Source: JBDGPU01 sp042219525
GTDB taxonomy: Archaea; Halobacteriota; Halobacteria; Halobacteriales; Haloferacaceae
NCBI GenBank assembly: GCA_042219525.1
Contig: JBDGPU010000207.1
Span: forward strand, 1 to 25,578
Length of the DNA: 25,578 nucleotides
Direction of reading: 5' to 3'
Numbering within the stretch: position 1 is the stretch's first letter; every line of letters begins with the position of its first letter. The translations under genes and the position numbers were made by a program. The notes under the pieces were generated by a model that saw only the letters and a program-made list of their open reading frames with translations, had not been told where the DNA came from and made no database searches. Of the stretch, positions 17,597-25,299 are shown piece by piece.

Positions 17597-18844
17597 ATGA
17601 CCGACGACACTCCATCGACGACGGACGGCGGCGTACAGTCCGCGACTGAAACGGCCCAACCGTTCGGGCTCCCACGGTGGGTCGCCGCGCTACTGCCGAT
17701 CCTCCTGCTGGGCCTCGTCCTCGGAGCGTTCGTCATCACGACGCCGCTTTCGGGTGTCGAAGGTGGGGCACCACTCCCGGACGTGACCGTGACGCACGAA
17801 ACGTTGCCGAACGACGAGACGGTCATCCTTCACGTGACGAACAACGGCCCGCAGTCGGTGACGATCTCGCAGGTTCTCGTGAACGAGGCCTACTGGAACT
17901 TCCAGGTAAAGGGGTCGGGCGGTGACCGGACGCTCGCCCCTCTGGAGAGCGCCCGGATCGTGATACCCTACCGCTGGACCGAGGGGTGGGACCTCAGCAC
18001 GACACTCGTGCTCTCGAATGGGGCGACCGTCGACCACACGATAGTCGCTCCCACGCAGACGCCTGGCTTTAGCCTGGGGCTCCTCAGGACGATGGCGCTC
18101 GTCGGTCTCTTCGTCGGCATCATCCCCGTACTGCTCGGGATGCTGTGGTACCCGTATATCAAGTCGATGAGTGACCGTAGCTTGCACGCAGTCCTCCTCT
18201 TCGCCGCCGGCGTCCTCGGCTTCCTCGCAGTCGACGCGGGGAAGAGTGCCTTCAAGATTGCCGGCAAAGTCCCCAGCGCGTTCGATGGGATGTTACTTGT
18301 CGTCCTGGGTATCATCGGAGCGCTGTTCCTCGTCCAGGCGCTGAGCGCGTGGCGCGAAGGGCGCGCCGATGCCGGCGACGAGCGCGCGAGTAGCGGCCTC
18401 TGGATCGCCTACCTCGTCGCGCTGAGCATCGGCCTGCACAACCTCGCGGAGGGACTCGCGATCGGGAGTTCGTTCGCCCTCGGACGCGTCTCGCTGGGCA
18501 CGTTCCTGATTATCGGGTTCATGCTCCACAACGTCACAGAGGGCCCGGCAGTCGTCGCACCTGTCGCCCGAGAGGAACGCCCCTCGGCGTGGCACTTCGG
18601 CGCGATGGGACTGCTCGCCGGCGCCCCAGTCATCCTCGGTGGATGGATCGGGAGCCTCGCGTACTCGCCGACGGTCGGCGCGTTCTTCCTTGCACTCGGT
18701 ATCGGTGCCATCCTCCAGGTCAACTGGGAGATCACGCAGATGGTCAAGCGGGCGGACGGCCGCGTCGCGAGCGCGACGAATCTATTGGCCGCACTCGCCG
18801 GCTTCACCATCATGTACGTGACTGACCTCTTCGTCGCCCTCTAA
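17597..18844 (+). CDS. ZIP-family metal transporter with N-terminal beta domain
   Basis: A 415-residue membrane protein. One membrane segment (about 27-49) is followed by an extracytoplasmic, beta-rich domain of about 100 residues (52-155) with no Cys or His cluster. The C-terminal two thirds is a ZIP permease with two hallmark metal-site motifs, HNLAEG (281-286) and HNVTEGP (311-317), in consecutive helices. The loop before them is short and not His-rich. ZIP proteins move divalent metals (Zn, Fe, Mn) into the cytoplasm. The ATG follows the oxidase stop codon with no gap, and GAGGTGGTC inside the oxidase end can serve as ribosome-binding site, so the two are co-translated. The beta domain is not part of ordinary ZIP proteins and may dock the oxidase or the halocyanin, which is inference. 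Metal specificity is not readable. Confidence 0.9.
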   Translation: MTDDTPSTTDGGVQSATETAQPFGLPRWVAALLPILLLGLVLGAFVITTPLSGVEGGAPLPDVTVTHETLPNDETVILHVTNNGPQSVTISQVLVNEAYWNFQVKGSGGDRTLAPLESARIVIPYRWTEGWDLSTTLVLSNGATVDHTIVAPTQTPGFSLGLLRTMALVGLFVGIIPVLLGMLWYPYIKSMSDRSLHAVLLFAAGVLGFLAVDAGKSAFKIAGKVPSAFDGMLLVVLGIIGALFLVQALSAWREGRADAGDERASSGLWIAYLVALSIGLHNLAEGLAIGSSFALGRVSLGTFLIIGFMLHNVTEGPAVVAPVAREERPSAWHFGAMGLLAGAPVILGGWIGSLAYSPTVGAFFLALGIGAILQVNWEITQMVKRADGRVASATNLLAALAGFTIMYVTDLFVAL

Positions 18845-18871
18845 TAGGGCAATCCCCTCGTTTCCGTATCA

Positions 18872-19288
18872 ATGGCTCACAAGACTAATCGACGGACGTT
18901 TCTCCAAAAGGTCGGCGTGACAGCCGGGGCTGTCGCAACTGCCGGGTGCCTGGGCGGTGGAGATAGCTCTCCGCGAACAATCGAGATGCACGGGATGGAT
19001 TTCTCGCCCGCAACAGTGACGATCACTGCCGGTGCGTCCCTTCGCTGGAAGAACACGACCGACATCGAGCACACAGTCACCGCCTACGAGGAGAAGATCC
19101 CGGACGACGCCGCCTACTTCGCGAGTGGCGGTTTCGACTCCGAACAAGCGGCTCGGAACAACATAACCGAGGGACTCATCGCTCCCGGAGAGACCTACGA
19201 ACATACGTTCGACGTGACCGGCACGTACGAGTACTTCTGTATCCCACACGAGAGTTCAGGGATGGTTGGAACAGTCCACGTCGAATAA
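18872..19288 (+). CDS. Halocyanin-like blue copper lipoprotein (Tat), operon member
   Basis: A 138-residue cupredoxin with a Tat motif NRRTFLQK (RR at 7-8) and lipobox TAGC (Cys26), so a membrane-anchored outer-face protein. Type 1 copper ligands are His67 (EHTVTAY), Cys123 and His126 (YFCIPH) and Met131 (GMVG). The core matches the cupredoxin at 10794, but the linker is much shorter and there is no C-terminal extension. The start lies 27 bp after the ZIP gene, so it is probably the third gene of the oxidase operon. It could accept electrons from the multicopper oxidase or donate them to it. I cannot tell which from sequence. Confidence 0.93.
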   Translation: MAHKTNRRTFLQKVGVTAGAVATAGCLGGGDSSPRTIEMHGMDFSPATVTITAGASLRWKNTTDIEHTVTAYEEKIPDDAAYFASGGFDSEQAARNNITEGLIAPGETYEHTFDVTGTYEYFCIPHESSGMVGTVHVE

Positions 19289-19421
19289 CGACAGTCAATT
19301 CAATCTCCATCCCGTAATTGTTAGCGAGATGACTGACCGGACAGTGCGTCCCCGGAATAACTATCGCTTCTGGATATGGTATGTGTTTAACAACTGATCT
19401 TCAAATTACTGCTCGGGTCTT

Positions 19422-19430
19422 GGAGGTGAC
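19422..19430 (+). promoter_or_regulatory. Shine-Dalgarno site for the GTG start of the second ATPase
   Basis: GGAGGTGAC is a near-complete Shine-Dalgarno sequence 5 bases before the GTG at 19436. A TATA-like GTTTAAC near 19384-19391 would give a leader of roughly 24 nt, so this gene has its own promoter and uses leadered initiation. Confidence 0.7.
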
Positions 19431-19435
19431 TAGCT

Positions 19436-21955
19436 GTGGAGAATGATGATTCAGAGCATGACGGCTGTGTTCTGTGCGGCGTTGACGTCGGGTCAACGTC
19501 GGGACAATCGGAATCAGGGCAAAAGTTCTGTTCAGCAGGCTGTCGAGACGTATATGCAACGCTCGGTGAGGGAGAACCACGTCAAACCCCCGGAAAATCG
19601 ACTAACGAGACCCTCGAGGACGCACAAAACGAGACGAAACCTGCTGAACAGGCCGTTCGGTCCTTTTTTCGCATTGACGGGATGTATTCTGCTTCCTGTG
19701 AAGCCTTCCTCGAATCTATCACCGAACCCCGAGAAGGAGTAGTCGATGCGGACGCAAGCTACGTCACGGAGACGATACGGATAACACACGATCCGGACCG
19801 TATTTCAGACAGCGAACTCCGTGACGAGTTGAGCACACTTGGATATACGGCGTATCTCCGTGAGGACGCCGCCACGGAGTCCACGGGGTCGGCGAGCACG
19901 ACTCGACAGTCGCGGGAAATGGACGGGATACGAAAACGGCGTGACGACCAGATGCTCGACATGCGATACGCTGCTGGGCTCCTCTTCGGGGCATTTCTCA
20001 TGGTTCCGTACGTAGCGGTTCTCTACCCGGCCCACCTCGCAACCCTCGTCGATTGGGAATCATTCCAGATCTTCGAAGGGGCCTTCCAGTTGGACAGCCA
20101 GGGAGCGTTCGTGTTCCTGCGGCTCTACTTCGTGTTGACCGGGATCATCATCTTCTTCACCGGATTACCAGTGTTACGTGGCGCATATATCAGCCTGAAG
20201 ATGCGACAGCCGAATACCGACCTTCTCGTCGCGATAACCGCAATAAGCGCATACGTCTACAGTACGGTCGCTATCCTCCTCGGTCGGAACGACATCTTCT
20301 TCGACCTCGCAATCGTCGTGGCAGCAGCGGTGACGGCCGCGATGTTCTACGAATCGTCGGTGAAGCAGCGCGCATTGGAACGGCTCACCGAACTCACCGT
20401 CTCGCAAGTGGACACGGCTCGGATATACACAGCAGACGAAGCGACGGACGAAGTCGACGTCGAGAACCTCACGTCGGACGATCTGGTGTTAGTCCGTGAG
20501 GGTGAGCGAGTTCCGGTTGACGGGGAACTCGTCGATAGTGGGTGTTCCGTCGACGAAGGAATCGTCACGGGTGAATCTCTCCCGGTGTGGAAGCAGCCCG
20601 GTGACGAGGTTATCGGCGGCTCAATAGTCACAGACGGGGCTGCACTTATCCAGGTTGATGAGGGTGCGACGAGTAGCATTGACCGAATTACGACCGCTGT
20701 CTGGGATTTACAAAGTGCGACCCACTCCGTACAGCGACACGCGAATCGCCTCGCATCGCGTGCCATCGTGTTAGTCGGCGGTGTCGCGATAGTTGGTACG
20801 ACAGCAGCCCTCGTTTCAGGCTCGAGCGCCAGCGGTTCGTTCCTCCTATTCTTGGCCATCCTGATCACTACGTCGCCATGGATGCTCGGCTTCGCAACGC
20901 CGATATCAGTGGCTTCGAGTCTCGAAGAGGCCCTCAGTCGAGGTATCGTCGTGTTTGATGAAACGGTCTTCGAACGACTCCGGGAGGTCGACACGGTCGT
21001 CTTTGACAAAACAGGGACTCTCACGACCGGGGAAATGGACGTTATCGAGGCAGATGCACCACCGGAGCTGCTGGCTGACGCTGCAGCATTGGAACGACGG
21101 GCGTCACATCCGGCCGCGAATGCGATGGTTGCGGCGTTTGCTCGGGAGACTGACTCGTCGGGATCTGCCAGTTCTGCAGATGAAGTGAACAGCGAACCGG
21201 AGGAGAGCCTACCAGTTCGTACGACGGAGTTCACCACTCATCGAACGGGAGTTGAGGGGGTGGTTGACGAGACGAAGCTCTTGGTCGGCAATCTCGACCT
21301 CTTCGAGGAGAAGGGGTGGGAAGTACGTGATGCGCTCGAATCGCATGCCCTGGAAGCAAGAGGCTTCGGCAGACTTCCGGTTATCGTCGGTCGTGACGGT
21401 GCCGCTGAGGGGATTATCGTCGTCGGTGACGAACCCCGTGACGGCTGGAATCAAACCGTCCGACGCCTCGGGGAACGTGGAACAGAGGTCGTCGTCCTAA
21501 CCGGTGATGACGAGGAGGCGACGGATTTCTTCAGGCAGCATGAGGACGTCACTCACGTGTTTGCCGGGGTTTCGCCCGAGGGTAAAACGGCGACCATCCG
21601 ACGGCTCAAATCGGATGGACAGGTCGCAATGGTCGGTGACGGAACAAACGACGCGCCAGCACTCGCTGCGGCCGACCTCGGTATTTCGCTCGGGGGCGGC
21701 ACAGCACTGGCCGCAGATGCGGCCGATATCACGATCGTCGACAACGACATCGGCGCCGTCGAAACGGCGTTTGACCTTGCAAGTGCCGCGAGTCGGCGGG
21801 TCAAGCAGAACAATATTCTCGCGCTTCTCTACAACGGAATCGCGGTTCTCACGCTGGCTATCGGGATCTTCAACCCGTTAACTGCAGCTATCGCCGTGAG
21901 CGCCAGTGGCGGGCTAATCGCCGCAAACAGCCAGCGAGAACTGATAGATTCGTAA
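19436..21955 (+). CDS. FixI/CcoI-like P1B-ATPase lacking the CPC motif
   Basis: An 839-residue heavy-metal P-type ATPase. The N-terminus has CVLCG (11-15) and FCSAGC (31-36), the cysteine-pair domain seen in FixI/CcoI-type ATPases (PF12156-like). An HMA domain follows (about 75-142), whose usual GMxCxxC reads GMYSASC, so one ligand is lost. The catalytic machinery is intact: TGES (378-381), DKTGT (524-528), SHP (557-559) and GDGTND (734-739). The membrane metal motif normally reading CPC is SPW (480-482). TM7 keeps YN (799-800) as in copper ATPases, but the TM8 methionine aligns with Val821. FixI/CcoI proteins export copper for cytochrome oxidase assembly. This relative may have altered specificity or a slow, regulatory role. 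GTG start with a strong ribosome-binding site. Confidence 0.9.
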   Translation: MENDDSEHDGCVLCGVDVGSTSGQSESGQKFCSAGCRDVYATLGEGEPRQTPGKSTNETLEDAQNETKPAEQAVRSFFRIDGMYSASCEAFLESITEPREGVVDADASYVTETIRITHDPDRISDSELRDELSTLGYTAYLREDAATESTGSASTTRQSREMDGIRKRRDDQMLDMRYAAGLLFGAFLMVPYVAVLYPAHLATLVDWESFQIFEGAFQLDSQGAFVFLRLYFVLTGIIIFFTGLPVLRGAYISLKMRQPNTDLLVAITAISAYVYSTVAILLGRNDIFFDLAIVVAAAVTAAMFYESSVKQRALERLTELTVSQVDTARIYTADEATDEVDVENLTSDDLVLVREGERVPVDGELVDSGCSVDEGIVTGESLPVWKQPGDEVIGGSIVTDGAALIQVDEGATSSIDRITTAVWDLQSATHSVQRHANRLASRAIVLVGGVAIVGTTAALVSGSSASGSFLLFLAILITTSPWMLGFATPISVASSLEEALSRGIVVFDETVFERLREVDTVVFDKTGTLTTGEMDVIEADAPPELLADAAALERRASHPAANAMVAAFARETDSSGSASSADEVNSEPEESLPVRTTEFTTHRTGVEGVVDETKLLVGNLDLFEEKGWEVRDALESHALEARGFGRLPVIVGRDGAAEGIIVVGDEPRDGWNQTVRRLGERGTEVVVLTGDDEEATDFFRQHEDVTHVFAGVSPEGKTATIRRLKSDGQVAMVGDGTNDAPALAAADLGISLGGGTALAADAADITIVDNDIGAVETAFDLASAASRRVKQNNILALLYNGIAVLTLAIGIFNPLTAAIAVSASGGLIAANSQRELIDS

Positions 21956-22096
21956 TTACTCTCCAGTAAACAGCGAGAGGATCCTCGAGACCCCCGTTGA
22001 TTCCTGCCCGTCGGAACGATCGTTTTCGTTTGACCGTTCCGCAGACTCCTCCTGCGGGACGATTTTATCGTCCGGATCCTGGCAATAGATACACAT
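21956..22096 (-). CDS. 46-residue CxxC microprotein
   Basis: A small frame beginning MCIYCQDPDDKIVPQEE, followed by an acidic, Ser/Asn-rich middle and ending SRILSLFTGE. CxxC at residues 2-5 is the kind of half zinc finger common in haloarchaeal microproteins. Base composition and acidity fit a real protein. The stop codon TAA (21956-21958) directly abuts the stop of the ATPase on the other strand, so the two genes are exactly tail to tail. GGTCAGG just before the ATG is a weak ribosome-binding site, and no strong TATA box is visible. The function is unknown. Metal binding by paired molecules is possible. Confidence 0.55.
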   Translation of the reverse strand: MCIYCQDPDDKIVPQEESAERSNENDRSDGQESTGVSRILSLFTGE

Positions 22097-22210
22097 CCTG
22101 ACCGGATATTATGGGATCAATTGGTATGTATCTGTCTACAGTATGACGATGACTATCCCGTCACTCGGCGAGTGATAGGAAGAACCGGCGTCGAGTCGAG
22201 ACTATGTTCG

Positions 22211-23404
22211 TTAATCCGCCGGTGTGAATGCCGCCGACCGTGCAGATACCCTTGAAGAATCGATCGAACTGATCAGGGTTCCGGTAAACAACACGATACT
22301 CCCGATGATGAACAGCGAACTGAGCGGGGAAGCGGAGTCGACGAATATCCAGTATAACGGGGCCGAGATCGCCGGGCTTGCGGCAACGAACGCCATCTGG
22401 GAGATGAGCGGCCCACAGCACCCGCAGGTGCAAGCCCCAACGATGCTGGCTGTGCCGGCAGTACTCTGCGTCACACCAGCCTTCTCTTCGTCGCGCCAAT
22501 AGCGGGCGATGACTGCAGCGTTCAGCCCAATTAGGGCGCTCAACGTCCCGACGACGATCAAGACACCCGGAGAGATGGCGACGAAGAAGGGGATATCCGG
22601 AAGCACCACTTCGAGGGTCGGCCACATCACTAACTGATAGAGGACGGACGTGACGACGATCGTCGTTTGCTGCGGGTCACCTTCCTCCCAGAAGAAGGAC
22701 ATATACCCGGTCGTGGACATGAAGAAGAGTGCCATAACCAGGCCGACGCCCAGTCCGAATCTGCGGGCAACCCGATCCTGCAGGATCGTGTAGATAACCG
22801 GGCCAGCGTCTTTCCAGAGTACATAGCCGGCGAGAACGGGAGTTCCGAGTATTAGCGCGTAGCCGATCGGATTCGTGTATCCAGTCAGGCCAGGAAGGAG
22901 GTAGGGGTATAGCACCCAGCCGCCCATCAGCAGGCCGAGGGACATATACCGGGGTCGCGTCGGCCATCGAACCAGCCCGATACCGAGGCTCAGTCCGGTA
23001 ATCATGACACCGAGCCCGATAGCGAGCGGTTGATACCACGACCGAGAAAACGGCATCGAACTCGCTGTGTACGTTGGATCTGGGGATAGCCCTTCGAATA
23101 TGATACCGCCGACTGCTATCAGCCCGATCCCGAGAAACGCACCGTAGATTGCGATCGTCGAAGAAAGGGTACTTCGTCGCCTGAGGACGACGAACGAGCT
23201 GAGAACGACGACACCGGTAACCATCGCGGCGACCCCATGCCACTGTGACAGAACTCCGGTTTCAGCACCTCCATGTGCAGACACTGTCGGGGCCCGTGTT
23301 AGTAACATGACGACCAGAGAAACGAACGAAACAGAACGCACGAACGTGCGATAGCTGGATTCGCGAACCGTCTCGAGTCCGGATCGCTGGGCTCCCCACG
23401 ACAT
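22211..23404 (-). CDS. Polytopic membrane protein with CTCGCC motif, unknown function
   Basis: A 397-residue integral membrane protein with about ten hydrophobic helices. An N-terminal segment (about 20-43) resembles a signal peptide ending VSA, before HGGAE. A cytosol-like basic/acidic loop IARYWRDEEKAG precedes the last part, in which GACTCGCCGP (cysteines 325, 327, 329 and 330) sits next to a hydrophobic helix. Several helices are rich in Gly, Trp and Tyr. I do not recognise the family with confidence. The cysteine cluster and the position among copper proteins suggest metal handling or assembly of a membrane copper enzyme, loosely like CtaG-type proteins, but no CtaG motif is clear. The ATG at 23404 has a weak TATA-like AGATAGAAA about 30 bases before it. 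It is the last gene of the lower-GC metal block. Confidence 0.75.
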   Translation of the reverse strand: MSWGAQRSGLETVRESSYRTFVRSVSFVSLVVMLLTRAPTVSAHGGAETGVLSQWHGVAAMVTGVVVLSSFVVLRRRSTLSSTIAIYGAFLGIGLIAVGGIIFEGLSPDPTYTASSMPFSRSWYQPLAIGLGVMITGLSLGIGLVRWPTRPRYMSLGLLMGGWVLYPYLLPGLTGYTNPIGYALILGTPVLAGYVLWKDAGPVIYTILQDRVARRFGLGVGLVMALFFMSTTGYMSFFWEEGDPQQTTIVVTSVLYQLVMWPTLEVVLPDIPFFVAISPGVLIVVGTLSALIGLNAAVIARYWRDEEKAGVTQSTAGTASIVGACTCGCCGPLISQMAFVAASPAISAPLYWIFVDSASPLSSLFIIGSIVLFTGTLISSIDSSRVSARSAAFTPAD

Positions 23405-23751
23405 GCCCGCGTTTTGCGGCTTGAAGCATTTCTATCTGTCTGAAACAGACCGCAAAGAGAGCTGGCACTACTCTCAGCGCCGCACGGCTATTTGCCTCGT
23501 CACACCGCAACGGCGACCGATGGTACGTACCGATAAATCGCTGAATAGAGGCCCGAGGCTTTGCCCTCGATTGGCTGTCGAGCGGGCACAGTGCGTATCG
23601 CGCAGCTCCCCGTACGCCAGAGAAGTACCGCCGATCCGACTCGACGGTCGACGAGAGGACACTCACGCTATTGACACGCGTCGCCGGGTTCGTGGGCTCT
23701 GAACCCACTGCCACGCCCAACCCTTTTTACCGCGCCGCATAACCTCCGTCC
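23405..23751. other. Intergenic boundary between metal block and core genes
   Basis: I see no supportable gene. Overlapping frames of 99 and 152 residues on opposite strands are Arg-rich and resemble no family. GTGGG-N7-CCCAC at 23692-23708 forms a small hairpin. TTTTTAC at 23724-23730 is the TATA-like box of the UspA gene. No integrase, tRNA or clear attachment-site repeat is visible, although composition changes here. Confidence 0.5.
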
Positions 23752-24120
23752 ATGAAACTGCTACTCGGCATTGGGGGCACTGACGACTCGCTGGCGGCGT
23801 TGGACCAGACGGTCGAGCGCGCCGTCGCCGCGGGCGACGACCTGACGGTCGCCGTCCTCGAGAACCCCGACTCACCACGGACCCCTGAGGAGCTCGTCGA
23901 GCACGTCGAGGAGCGCCTCGCCGAAGCTGCCCTCGACGCGTCGATCCGCCGGGTGGAGGGCGATCCGGGAAGCCGCCTCGTCGAACTCGCGGAGAGCGAG
24001 GACTTCGACGGCATCGTCCTCGGCGGGGGCGAGCGGAGCCCGATGGGGAAGATCAACCTGGGCAGTATCGCGGAGTTCGTCATCCTGAACGCTACGACCT
24101 CGGTAACGCTCGTCAGATGA
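23752..24120 (+). CDS. UspA-like universal stress protein
   Basis: A 122-residue single-domain UspA protein. The first strand LLLGIGGTDDSLAALDQTV carries the nucleotide-contact Asp and Ser. The C-terminal ATP-binding motif is seen as GGGERSPMGKINLGSIAEF, close to G-x2-G-x9-G-S/T, so it probably binds ATP. The length is a little under the usual 140-150 residues. Leaderless start, with a TATA-like box centred about 25 bases upstream. It overlaps the acetyltransferase gene by 4 bp (ATGA), so the two form an operon. GC content returns to the core level here. The stress or process it serves is unknown. Confidence 0.9.
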   Translation: MKLLLGIGGTDDSLAALDQTVERAVAAGDDLTVAVLENPDSPRTPEELVEHVEERLAEAALDASIRRVEGDPGSRLVELAESEDFDGIVLGGGERSPMGKINLGSIAEFVILNATTSVTLVR

Positions 24121-24659
24121 CTCCGGAGCGATTTCCGGACGCGGTCGCCGGCACGTTCGAGCCCCCGCCCGTCGAGTTCGAGGACAAGGACGGCCGGGCC
24201 ATCGAGATCCGTGCGTACGACGGCACCGACGCCGAGCACGACGCGCTGGCGCGGATGTACGACGACTTCGACCCCGCCGACCGCGCGCAAGGGATCCCCC
24301 CGAGCCAGCCCGAGCAGGTGCGCGACTGGCTCGACAACATCCTCGGCGGCGACTGCTACAACGTCATCGCGTGGCACGGCGACGAGGCCGCGGGCCACGC
24401 GACACTCGTCCCGGACGAGGACGCCTACGAACTGGCGATCTTCGTCCACCAGGAGTACCAGGAGGCAGGAATCGGTACCCACCTGATCAAGGCGCTCCTC
24501 GGCTACGGACAGCAGGAGAGCATCGAGAAAGTCTGGCTCACCGTCGAGCGCTGGAACCGCGCCGCCGTGGCGCTGTACAAGAAGATCGGCTTCGAGACGA
24601 CGAACGCCGAGAGCTTCGAACTGGAGATGGCACTGCGACTGAACGAGGACGGGGGGTAG
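24117..24659 (+). CDS. GNAT-family N-acetyltransferase
   Basis: A 180-residue acetyl-CoA-dependent acetyltransferase. The GNAT fold runs from about residue 28 (IEIRAYDGTDAEHDALARMY). Strand 4 is at YELAIFVHQEYQ, directly followed by the acetyl-CoA pyrophosphate loop QEAGIGT, close to Q/R-x2-G-x-G/A. The last conserved part is WLTVERWNRAAVALYKKIGF, with the typical Asn and Tyr. The acceptor may be a protein lysine, a small amine or an N-terminus. GNAT domains are often linked with UspA proteins in haloarchaea, and here the genes overlap by 4 bp. A regulatory acetylation partnership is inference only. Confidence 0.92.
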   Translation: MTPERFPDAVAGTFEPPPVEFEDKDGRAIEIRAYDGTDAEHDALARMYDDFDPADRAQGIPPSQPEQVRDWLDNILGGDCYNVIAWHGDEAAGHATLVPDEDAYELAIFVHQEYQEAGIGTHLIKALLGYGQQESIEKVWLTVERWNRAAVALYKKIGFETTNAESFELEMALRLNEDGG

Positions 24660-24724
24660 GAGAAAGGGGTTCCTGGGACGGTTCTTTATAGATGGAAGGT
24701 CGGGATAGTGCTGTTATCGTCGAT

Positions 24725-25132
24725 GGCCGCTCTTGCTTATAAACCGTATATAAAGGTGCAGGCGCTTCTGTGCTTGTCAGCAACGCGGATACACAGAAAG
24801 CCCTCGGCCACTCTTTATAAGCGAATGGTTGGACAGGTGCAGACGCTGCTACACTTGACAGTACCGCAGACTCCCGGAAAGCCCTCGGTCGCTCGCTCTG
24901 TGTAGATTTGGCCAGATGATACGAAGTTGCACTTGACAGCAACGCAGGCTCCTCGAAAGCCCTCGGCCGCCCTTACTTATAAACCGTATCTAAAGGCGCA
25001 GACGCTGCTGCACTTGACAGCACCGCAGACTCCTCGAAAGCCCTCGGCCGCCCTTACTTATAAACCGTATCTAAAGGCGCAGACGCTGCTGCACTTGACA
25101 GCACCGCAGACTCCTCGAAAGCCCTCGGCCGC
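24725..25132. repeat. Tandem array of about 81-bp units with TATA-like boxes
   Basis: Five units run through this stretch: about 24725-24810, 24811-24890, 24891-24970, 24971-25051 and 25052-25132. The last two are 81 bp and practically identical until their final bases. Each unit has a segment with TGCTGCACTTGACAGCA (a 5-bp stem), then a cysteine-free, non-coding GCAGACTCCTCGAAAGCCC and GGCCGC. Four of the five open with a TTATAA-type box; the third has lost it. No protein frame is preserved across units. The diverged units are on the left and the identical ones on the right, as expected if the array grows from the right. Confidence 0.85.
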
Positions 25133-25147
25133 TCGCGGTCGCTGTCT

Positions 25148-25236
25148 CGAAAATCGCAGATTTTCGGGCTCCGAGAAATCTTCGATTTCTCGCGAAGCAG
25201 GATATCTGGACCTCTCCGCACCGCCCGGTCCAGATA
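25148..25236. repeat. Three consecutive hairpins
   Basis: CGAAAATC-GCA-GATTTTCG (25148-25166), CGAGAAATC-TTC-GATTTCTCG (25172-25192) and TATCTGGACC-N14-GGTCCAGATA (25203-25236) are perfect inverted repeats with arms of 8, 9 and 10 bp. They separate the 81-bp array from the CCCTTTCAGTCC motif at 25279-25290. Confidence 0.85.
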
Positions 25237-25299
25237 GTGCCTGTCTCAGCGACTCCCCTTCGGCGCGACCGGCCATCGCCCTTTCAGTCCGCCAGGGCC

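Noticed and set aside
19329..19397. 22-residue frame beginning MTDRTVRPRNN before the second ATPase
   Set aside because: Basic and very short, overlaps the likely promoter of the ATPase; probably chance.
23680..23715. tRNA-like hairpin with GGGTTCAGAGCCC
   Set aside because: The loop lacks the conserved T-loop adenosine and no D-arm, anticodon arm or acceptor stem can be built around it.
23262..23720. Minus-strand frame of 152 residues and plus-strand frame of 99 residues at the right edge of the metal block
   Set aside because: Both are Arg/Ser-rich, overlap each other or the 5' end of a better gene and match no family I know.
24725..25132. CRISPR array
   Set aside because: The repeated part is almost the whole 81-bp unit with no unique spacers, and no cas gene is present.
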